Of a DNA stretch of 38,222 bases, positions 33,601 to 38,222 are shown one piece after another. The notes below the pieces were generated by a model. It did not search any database. It had not been told where the DNA came from and saw only the letters and a list, made by a program, of their open reading frames with translations. This stretch comes from UMGS1781 sp045650705. Its GTDB lineage: Bacteria; Bacillota; Clostridia; TANB77; CAG-508. The first letter of the stretch is position 1; every line of letters starts with the position of its first letter. The stretch is taken from the NCBI GenBank assembly GCA_045650705.1, contig JAZRRK010000034.1, positions 1-38,222 on the forward strand, written 5' to 3'. Both the position numbers and the translations under genes were made by a program.

Positions 33601-33714
33601 AATGTAAATAAAAATGCAATAGGATTTTTCTCAGATCATTATCCACATAGTTGCGATAATTGTGGATATTTCAAAATAGATAACATATCACTTATCGCAA
33701 AACAGAAAAATTAA
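30694..33714 (+). CDS. Pilin-like protein 8: large MKLQN-type subunit with display domain
   Basis: 1006 residues. MKLQNLAIIFIVIFIPLLLVLSYYLDQQ is the N-terminal helix (5-24), followed by a long helical stalk and YIPAVALTMYDGYYVYAPAYTP (about 95-116). A CxxC pair at C569/C572 and a second at C623/C626 look like a zinc-ribbon or disulfide knuckle. Residues 729-771 (YVLEGWALTPDAKN to LYAVW) match a Listeria-Bacteroides (Flg_new/InlB B-like) repeat. Residues 773-1006 are the display domain shared with protein 7 (MSFKYDIDFGDSFNAAGVIF; GFFSDHYPHSCDNCG, with C987 and C990). It is the largest protein of the locus and the best candidate for a tip or anchor adhesin. The ribosome binding site is AGGAGG before ATG 30694. 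Confidence 0.78.
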   Translation: MKLQNLAIIFIVIFIPLLLVLSYYLDQQRDTLALQAEYDLKLSEATKEGIKAFEINTVDWSSTKQDYARNNAKATINTFITSLANNLNISGTAREYMLDYIPAVALTMYDGYYVYAPAYTPVTIKNENGVQLFLNGNKITTDSEGTIIYEPESGNVEGTIGGIEYTTKVNDAKKEYKHTLNNKTAYTEEYIKGSNTYIVNYTLDNKISVYKIDSTEKTEQKIEQKTGYLVYFDEKTSLPKIEINGETVSAINKVSDTKYSKSNTETTNIEPETLTEQILYKDSEAGAPQLRTFSYVYTTTSEKLYYDGSNFFKLKDNVKENISDSDSIKVGDDGCYYKSLSLLIGGEKTTEFKKIYQVLNGRDKGKWYIDLKDTVNELDTEIENENLSALGINGIATYEDCSAINYYVEAYAFTNWVKGELGTGDLKQKKLEYELSNVTNKFEPKYKEVSCANIFNISEANNPEDETSMFVEHKKEVMKDSINTNLNSAISSYNRNGNYDFKLPILTDGDWEQIFSNISLITFFQGVPIGLKYYNNYAIATSTTNREYVAPNEIFFTGESDDKYHQVYCDNCLNEWYTGYRSTEYTLREYTYKEKAEDGTETTETKYYYQHDNNTNSSAEIGCYYCIINKANYKQISSEKADYETIAYRQTKSYNEALARERYYQNEKVTANVGINLIYDANLKVNVNEGGFITNVKDVDPKEILIEPNQQVKITDQEPVVTTNNGIRYVLEGWALTPDAKNAEYTKNYLIYNVDLLDSDGDGDVTLYAVWSMELNSLEWNEDFLWSLGEDNDAPYPAGDGNISVIRFNENNVEMYGNGEYPGKGAAWLKWEYLNMDIVEMSFKYDIDFGDSFNAAGVIFDLDESDPSKLTGYMLSFNYSGSYGALSGEAIKFREAAKDGYNAVLWKFTYNKGKNNDNMEELTPIKKFSSIPQSGEISISISNDSYEINVNNGAIKETIDSQAANNSSINVNKNAIGFFSDHYPHSCDNCGYFKIDNISLIAKQKN

Positions 33715-33761
33715 TAATAATTTTCAAGAATATGGTTATCCTAATTTTAGGGTGACCATAT

Positions 33762-34955
33762 TTGAATTTTATAAAAAAATTATCAATAATAATATTTTTA
33801 TGTGTAATATTAATATATGTAACAAATATAACAAGTATACCAGATAAGGTTGTATTGTTCCAAAAAGAAGAGTTAGATTTGGGGCAAGTATTTGGAATAA
33901 GTGTAAAAGAAAAAGATAGCGAAATAATACAAACTTCAAGTAAAAATAATAACATTGAAAGTAAAACAGTACAACTGAAGTTATTTAATCTAGTAAATTT
34001 AAAAGAAGTTAAAGTAGATACAATAAATAACACAAAAGTAATACCATTAGGTAATACAATAGGAATAAAACTATATTCAGATGGAGTATTAGTAATAGGC
34101 ATGACAGAAGTAGAAGGAGAAAAGCCATATGAAGATACAGGAATAAAAGAGGGAGACTTAATAATATCAGTAGATAATGTAGAAATAACAACAACAGACG
34201 AATTAATAGAATGTGTTAATAATTCAAATGGAGAAAATTTACAAATAAAATATATAAGAGATGGAATAGAATATATGGCATATATAGAACCAGTAAAAAC
34301 TGAAGATGATAAATATAAAATTGGATTATGGGTAAGAGATGGAGCAGTAGGAATAGGAACAGCAACATATTATGAGCCTACAACTGGAAATATAGCAACA
34401 TTAGGTCATGGAATAATAGATAGAGACACAGAAAAACTTATAACAATAGAAAGTGGAGAGTTAGTAACAAGTACAATAACAAAAATAAAAAAAGGAGAAA
34501 AAGGAAATCCAGGAGAAATAAGAGGAACTATAAATAGTAGTGAATTAATAGGAAACATAAACCAAAATACTAGATTTGGTATATATGGTACACTATCAAA
34601 TACAAACTCACTAGGAATAGATGAAAATAATAGTATGGAAGTTGCATTAATAGAAGAAATAGAAGAGGGAGATGCAACAATATTATTAACATTAGAGGAC
34701 AATATAAGAAAAGAATACAAAATTAAAATTAAAAAGATATATAGAAACAATACAGAAGACAATAAAAGTATGTTAATAGAAATAACTGATAAAGAACTAA
34801 TAGAAAAAACCGGAGGAATAATTCAGGGAATGAGTGGAGCTCCAATAATGCAAAATGGAAAATTCATTGGAGCAATAACACATGTATTAGTAAATAATCC
34901 ATTAGAAGGATATGCAGTATTTGGAGAAATAATGGTAAAACAAATGAATAGTTAA
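33762..34955 (+). CDS. spoIVB: SpoIVB-type S55 signalling protease
   Basis: 397 residues from TTG 33762, 6 bases after AGGGTGA; no ATG is suitably placed. One N-terminal helix (about 5-22) anchors it. A PDZ domain spans about 110-180 (GEKPYEDTGIKEGDLIISVDNVEI). The S55 serine protease follows with H216 (TLGHGI), D343 (ITDKEL) and S358 (GMSGAPIM). The D-to-S spacing of 15 equals that of Bacillus SpoIVB (D363, S378), so the catalytic triad is intact. SpoIVB is secreted from the forespore and cleaves SpoIVFA to trigger pro-sigma-K processing. In many Firmicutes it lies between recN and spo0A; here it follows the pilus locus and precedes asd. Confidence 0.92.
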   Translation: MNFIKKLSIIIFLCVILIYVTNITSIPDKVVLFQKEELDLGQVFGISVKEKDSEIIQTSSKNNNIESKTVQLKLFNLVNLKEVKVDTINNTKVIPLGNTIGIKLYSDGVLVIGMTEVEGEKPYEDTGIKEGDLIISVDNVEITTTDELIECVNNSNGENLQIKYIRDGIEYMAYIEPVKTEDDKYKIGLWVRDGAVGIGTATYYEPTTGNIATLGHGIIDRDTEKLITIESGELVTSTITKIKKGEKGNPGEIRGTINSSELIGNINQNTRFGIYGTLSNTNSLGIDENNSMEVALIEEIEEGDATILLTLEDNIRKEYKIKIKKIYRNNTEDNKSMLIEITDKELIEKTGGIIQGMSGAPIMQNGKFIGAITHVLVNNPLEGYAVFGEIMVKQMNS

Positions 34956-35006
34956 CATATAGGCATAGATTTTTGTTTTCTACTTCCAATTTCCTAACTT
35001 TTGTAA

Positions 35007-35012
35007 TATAAT
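35007..35012 (+). promoter_or_regulatory. Possible -10 box of asd
   Basis: A perfect TATAAT at 35007-35012, with only a weak -35 (TTCCAA, 34984-34989, 17 bases upstream). If used, transcription would start near 35019, placing the family 2 copy c element entirely inside the asd leader. Confidence 0.45.
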
Positions 35013-35026
35013 AATAGTAGTAATTA

Positions 35027-35099
35027 GCCCAACGCAGGTGTTGCACTTTTCTTTCGAAAACATGCAGAAAGAAAATGTCCAACACCGACGAGATTGGGC
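35027..35099 (+). repeat. Structured intergenic element, family 2 copy c (short form)
   Basis: 73 bp. It shares both conserved ends with copies a and b (in their minus orientation): GCCCAACGCAGG at the left and CCGACGAGATTGGGCG at the right. The interior is an unrelated hairpin: GGTGTTG (35037-35043) with CAACACC (35080-35086), extended by TTTTCTTTC/GAAAGAAAA. Conserved ends with a replaced but still pairing interior suggest selection for an RNA shape. It lies 71 bases after spoIVB and 31 before asd. Confidence 0.75.
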
Positions 35100-35130
35100 G
35101 AATTTTAAAAGTACAAAAGTTGGAGGTAAT

Positions 35131-36117
35131 ATGAAAAAATATAAATTGGCATTAGTTGGGGCTACTGGGCTAGTAGGAAGAACTGCTTTAAAAGTTCTTG
35201 AAGAAAAGAATTTACCAATAAGTGAATATGTATTTTTTGCTTCTGCAAGATCTGCTGGAAAAAAAATAAAATTTTTTAATAAGGAATATACAGTTAGAGA
35301 GTTAAATGAAAATTCATTTGATGAAGGTTTTGATTTTGCAATATTTTCAGCAGGAGGAGAAACTGCTAAAAAATTCGCGCCAATAGCCGTATCAAAAGGA
35401 TGTATAGTAATAGATAATAGTAGTGCATTTAGAATGAAAAATAATGTACCATTAGTAGTTCCAGAAGTTAATTCAGAAGATATTAAATGGAATAAAGGGA
35501 TAATAGCAAATCCTAATTGTTCTACAATTCAAGCTGTTGTGCCATTAAAACCATTAGATGAAAAATATAAAATAAAACGTATAATATATTCAACATATCA
35601 AGCTGTATCTGGTGCAGGTCAAAAAGGAATTGATGATTTAAAAAATACATTACAAGGATTATCACCTAAAAAATTTCCATATGCAATATCTAATAACTGT
35701 TTACCACATATAGATGTTTTTACAGAGAATGGTTATACAAAAGAAGAAATAAAAATGATAAATGAAACAAGAAAGATTTTACATAGAGAAGATTTAAAGG
35801 TAACTGCAACTACAGTTAGAGTTCCAGTAATGAACTCCCATAGTGAATCTATAAATATAGAATTTGAGAAAGACTTTGATTTACAAGAATTAAAAGAATT
35901 GCTAAAAAATAGTAAGGGAATAATTGTGCAAGATGACGTTCAAAACAATGTATACCCATTAGCATCAAATGCAACAGGCTTTGATGAGGTTTTTGTAGGT
36001 AGAATACGAAGAGATGAAAGTGTAGAAAGTGGAATAAATATGTGGGTAGTAGCAGATAATGTAAGAAAAGGTGCTGCATCAAATGCAATACAAATATTAG
36101 AAGAATTAATAAAATAA
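35131..36117 (+). CDS. asd: Aspartate-semialdehyde dehydrogenase
   Basis: 328 residues. KYKLALVGATGLVGRTALKVLEE is the NADP-binding Rossmann start. GIIANPNCSTIQ carries the catalytic cysteine, and STYQAVSGAGQKGIDDL, RVPVMNSHSESINIEF and GRIRRDESVESGINMWVVADNVRKGAASNAIQI are family hallmarks. It reduces aspartyl phosphate to aspartate semialdehyde, supplying lysine and diaminopimelate, threonine and methionine. I chose ATG 35131 behind GGAGG; the frame is open upstream through the family 2 element but has no start signal. No lysine riboswitch is visible before it. No dapA or dapB follows. Confidence 0.96.
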   Translation: MKKYKLALVGATGLVGRTALKVLEEKNLPISEYVFFASARSAGKKIKFFNKEYTVRELNENSFDEGFDFAIFSAGGETAKKFAPIAVSKGCIVIDNSSAFRMKNNVPLVVPEVNSEDIKWNKGIIANPNCSTIQAVVPLKPLDEKYKIKRIIYSTYQAVSGAGQKGIDDLKNTLQGLSPKKFPYAISNNCLPHIDVFTENGYTKEEIKMINETRKILHREDLKVTATTVRVPVMNSHSESINIEFEKDFDLQELKELLKNSKGIIVQDDVQNNVYPLASNATGFDEVFVGRIRRDESVESGINMWVVADNVRKGAASNAIQILEELIK

Positions 36118-36183
36118 ATTTTAGTTTACTTTTAATAAAAAATATAGTATAATAATACCAACTTAGCAATAGGAGGTTTTTGT

Positions 36184-36519
36184 ATGACTGAAAAAAGAAA
36201 TGAATTTTTAAAAGAATTAGGGAATCCATACCAAAGAGAAACACAAGAGGCTGATAGAGTATTTGCTATAATGCAAAGGTCAGGAGCAACAAGAAGTAAA
36301 CTTGCAATAGCAGAGAAAAAATATAATGAAGCAGTGGCAGAAAATGAGGAAGCAAAAAGATTAGCAAAAGAAAAAAGAGAAGAGAATGTAGATCCTACAC
36401 AAGTAGCATTTGCAGCAATGGAAAATTCAGTAAGACTAAGAGAAAAATTAGCAAGAGCAGAACAAGAATATAGATTGGCACAAGAAGAGAATGAACAAGC
36501 TAAAAGAGATATAAGATAA
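36184..36519 (+). CDS. Small duplicated coiled-coil protein
   Basis: 111 residues, highly charged and almost entirely helical, with no membrane segment. Two halves align: FAIMQRSGATRSKLAIAEKKYNEAVAENEEAKR (about 23-60) and FAAMENSVRLREKLARAEQEYRLAQEENEQAKR (about 76-109). This is an internal duplication giving a helical hairpin or coiled coil. I do not recognise a family. The start is ATG 36184 behind AGGAGG, with its own strong terminator, so it is a single-gene unit. Its function is unknown. Confidence 0.75.
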   Translation: MTEKRNEFLKELGNPYQRETQEADRVFAIMQRSGATRSKLAIAEKKYNEAVAENEEAKRLAKEKREENVDPTQVAFAAMENSVRLREKLARAEQEYRLAQEENEQAKRDIR

Positions 36520-36525
36520 TAATAT

Positions 36526-36567
36526 AAAAGGTAACTATTTGAAGTGTACTTCTAATAGTTACCTTTT
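36526..36567 (+). terminator. Terminator after the coiled-coil gene, possibly bidirectional
   Basis: A perfect 14-bp stem AAAAGGTAACTATT/AATAGTTACCTTTT (36526-36539 and 36554-36567) ending in a short T-run on the plus strand and, through its A-run, on the minus strand. It can therefore serve both the plus-strand gene and the convergent Asn-rich gene. Confidence 0.88.
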
Positions 36568-36578
36568 AAATTTATTAA

Positions 36579-36692
36579 CTATCTACAGTTGTTGTTATTA
36601 TTTCTTTCGTTATTATTGTTGTTATTGTTATTACGGTTATTATTGTTATTATTATTGTTGTTATTGTTTTTGTTATTTTTATTTTCTGACAT
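36579..36692 (-). CDS. Asparagine-rich 37-residue peptide
   Basis: MSENKNNKNN opens the peptide and runs of Asn continue, interrupted by R20, E29 and R30 and ending in Cys-Arg. In total 28 of 37 residues are Asn. The start ATG is 7 bases after GGAGGTG, an excellent ribosome binding site, and the two Asn codons AAT and AAC are mixed rather than a pure trinucleotide run. Both points argue for selection as a protein. Small Asn-rich peptides occur among spore and coat proteins of Firmicutes, but I cannot name this one. It is transcribed toward the coiled-coil gene and shares its terminator. Confidence 0.65.
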   Translation of the reverse strand: MSENKNNKNNNNNNNNNNNRNNNNNNNNERNNNNNCR

Positions 36693-36836
36693 AACAGCAC
36701 CTCCAAAAAAAGATTATATGTTTATTATGTTCAAAATCAAAATAAATATACACTAAAATAAAATACAGAAAATATAAATAGTGGAAAAAAATGTAAAAAC
36801 AAATTATGTAAATAAAAGGAGGTATTAAAGACTTTA

Positions 36837-36843
36837 TGTCGAA
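36837..36843 (+). promoter_or_regulatory. Possible 0A box upstream of dnaG
   Basis: TGTCGAA is the consensus heptamer bound by Spo0A, the sporulation master regulator. It lies 68 bases before the dnaG start. A ribosome-binding-site-like AAAGGAGG is just upstream (36815-36822). The match is short and could be chance. Confidence 0.35.
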
Positions 36844-36911
36844 TAATATAGGTGTATAAAATAAAGGTATATTAAAGAAAAATTTTCTACAAAGATAGAA
36901 AGGTGCTAAGA

Positions 36912-38222
36912 ATGGTGAGATATAGCGAGGCTCTGATAGACGAAATAAAAATGAATAATGATATATTAGACATCATATCACAATATGTAATATTAAAAAG
37001 AAGCGGTAGAAATTTCTTGGGATTATGTCCTTTTCACAAAGAAAAATCACCTTCTTTTTCTGTTTCCCCAGAAAAACAAATATTTCATTGTTTTGGATGT
37101 GGTGTAGGCGGAGATGTAATATCATTTATATGCAAAATAGAAAATGTTAATTATAGAGAAGCTATAGAAATTTTAGCAGAAAAAGCTGGTATAGCATTGC
37201 CTACTATAGGTAATGATGAAGAATCAAAAAGAGATGAATTAAAACAAAAAGTATATAAAATAAATGAAATAGTAGCAAATATATATCACCAAAATTTATA
37301 TAAACCATCTGCACGAGAAGCACAAGAATATGTAAAGAAAAGAAAATTAGATAATAATACTTTAAAAAAATTTATGATAGGATATGCAAATGGAGGAAAT
37401 GAAGTATATAGAACATTAAAAGAAAAAGGCTTTACAGAAAAGGAAATTTTAGCTTCAAACCTTGTAAAAAAATACAATAATGGATATGCCGATATATATA
37501 AGAATAGATTAATGTTTCCTATACAAGATGTAAGAAATAGATTTATTGCATTTGGAGGAAGAGTTTTAGATGATTCTAAACCAAAATATATAAATTCACC
37601 AGAAGGAATTGTATATAGCAAAGGTAGAAATTTATATGCAATGAATATAGCAAAAAATGCTAATATGCAAAATATTATAATGGTTGAAGGATATATGGAT
37701 GCAGTTTCATTACATCAAAGAGGAATACCAAACGTAGTTGCATCATTAGGAACAGCACTTACAGAAGGACAAGCAAGACTTCTTAGAAAATATACAGAAA
37801 AGGTAACAATTTCATATGATTCAGATGGAGCAGGACAATCTGCAACTTTAAGAGGTTTAGAAATACTTACGAATGTTGGATGCGATGTTAGAATTATACA
37901 AATGGATGGAGCAAAAGATCCAGATGAATATGTTATAAAATACGGGAACGGAAGATTCAATTTATTAGTGGATAACGCAATATCTCTAGTAGAATTTAAA
38001 ACAAAAATTTTAAAACATAATTTGGACTTAAATAATGTTAGTGATAAAATAAAATTCTTAAAAGAAACGGCAAAATTATTAACAACAGTAGAAAGTAAAA
38101 TTGAACAAGAACTTTATGTGGACAAAATATCAAAAGAATACGATATATCAAAAGAAGCAATATATGCAGAAATAAATAAAACAAGTAATAAAAAAAGAAG
38201 AAACAGAAAAAAAACTTATAGA
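36912..38222 (+). CDS. dnaG: DNA primase DnaG (5' part; runs off the window)
   Basis: 437 codons are present and open to the last base. The N-terminal CHC2 zinc finger has C39, H42, C60 and C63 (CPFHKEKSPSFSVSPEK, HCFGCG). The primase core includes MIGYANG, MFPIQD and FGGRVLDD. The TOPRIM domain has E259 (VEGYMDAV), D303 and D305 (YDSDGAG), the metal-binding residues of RNA primer synthesis at replication forks. The C-terminal helicase-binding domain is cut off. The start is ATG 36912 behind AAAGGTG. In Firmicutes rpoD (sigA) usually follows, which should be just outside this window. Confidence 0.95.
   Translation, partial: MVRYSEALIDEIKMNNDILDIISQYVILKRSGRNFLGLCPFHKEKSPSFSVSPEKQIFHCFGCGVGGDVISFICKIENVNYREAIEILAEKAGIALPTIGNDEESKRDELKQKVYKINEIVANIYHQNLYKPSAREAQEYVKKRKLDNNTLKKFMIGYANGGNEVYRTLKEKGFTEKEILASNLVKKYNNGYADIYKNRLMFPIQDVRNRFIAFGGRVLDDSKPKYINSPEGIVYSKGRNLYAMNIAKNANMQNIIMVEGYMDAVSLHQRGIPNVVASLGTALTEGQARLLRKYTEKVTISYDSDGAGQSATLRGLEILTNVGCDVRIIQMDGAKDPDEYVIKYGNGRFNLLVDNAISLVEFKTKILKHNLDLNNVSDKIKFLKETAKLLTTVESKIEQELYVDKISKEYDISKEAIYAEINKTSNKKRRNRKKTYR

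Noticed and set aside
33692..34102. 136-codon minus-strand open frame over the start of spoIVB
   Set aside because: It is antisense to a gene with an intact catalytic triad and lacks a ribosome binding site.
35027..35099. Family 2 copy c as a lysine riboswitch or a known self-cleaving ribozyme before asd
   Set aside because: It is too short and lacks the lysine riboswitch conserved loops. It also does not show the hammerhead, twister, pistol or hatchet core sequences I know.
36844..36860. Seven-codon ORF (MSNNIGV) before dnaG as a gene
   Set aside because: It is too short to support as a gene; it is mentioned only as a possible leader peptide overlapping the 0A-like box.

Overview
The window is very AT-rich DNA (roughly 30% G+C by eye, not counted) from an endospore-forming Clostridia-type Firmicute, most likely an uncultured gut lineage. 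Evidence for this: AGA-dominated arginine codons, AGGAGG ribosome binding sites, the infC-rpmI-rplT operon with an attenuated leader, a recJ-rel-MBL-hisS cluster, and several sporulation genes (spoVM, an alpha/beta SASP, spoIVB). I saw no tRNA, rRNA, CRISPR array, prophage or IS transposase.

Layout. 1-4011: a gene tail, a beta-CASP metallo-hydrolase and a GH15 glucoamylase-like enzyme, separated by palindromic repeats. 4187-5531: promoter, attenuator leader and infC-rpmI-rplT; infC probably starts at an AUA codon. 5542-5885: a compact txpA/RatA-like type I toxin-antitoxin locus (49-residue hydrophobic peptide with a convergent antisense RNA). 5913-7771: trmFO and rpmB. 7948-8216 (minus): spoVM, only 25 codons long, translationally coupled to a small membrane protein and next to rpmB as in Bacillus. 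8320-17727: comF, a KAP-type P-loop ATPase, a beta-helix acyltransferase-like protein, recJ, rel, a glyoxalase-II-like MBL protein and hisS. 17891-19549: feoA (minus), dut, a pseudopilin-like protein and a SASP (minus).

19795-33714 is the most interesting region: a Tad-like pilus or secretion locus that differs from textbook Tad systems. It encodes a CpaB-like SAF protein, two CpaE/MinD-like proteins with degenerate P-loops, a CpaF ATPase with an N-terminal membrane anchor, one protein that looks like TadB fused to TadC, and then eight consecutive pilin-like proteins. Three N-terminal types occur (MENAS, MSDT, MKLQN), none with a normal basic prepilin leader. The last two proteins carry large extensions ending in the same unidentified C-terminal domain, as expected of displayed adhesin or tip subunits.

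33762-38222: spoIVB, asd, a duplicated coiled-coil protein, a 37-residue Asn-rich protein (minus) and the 5' part of dnaG, which runs off the window.

Scattered through the intergenic DNA are six copies of 70-165 bp structured elements in three families, each lying 3' of a gene, plus short GTAGGGGCG palindromes. Their outer stems can change sequence while keeping pairing, so they may act as RNA.
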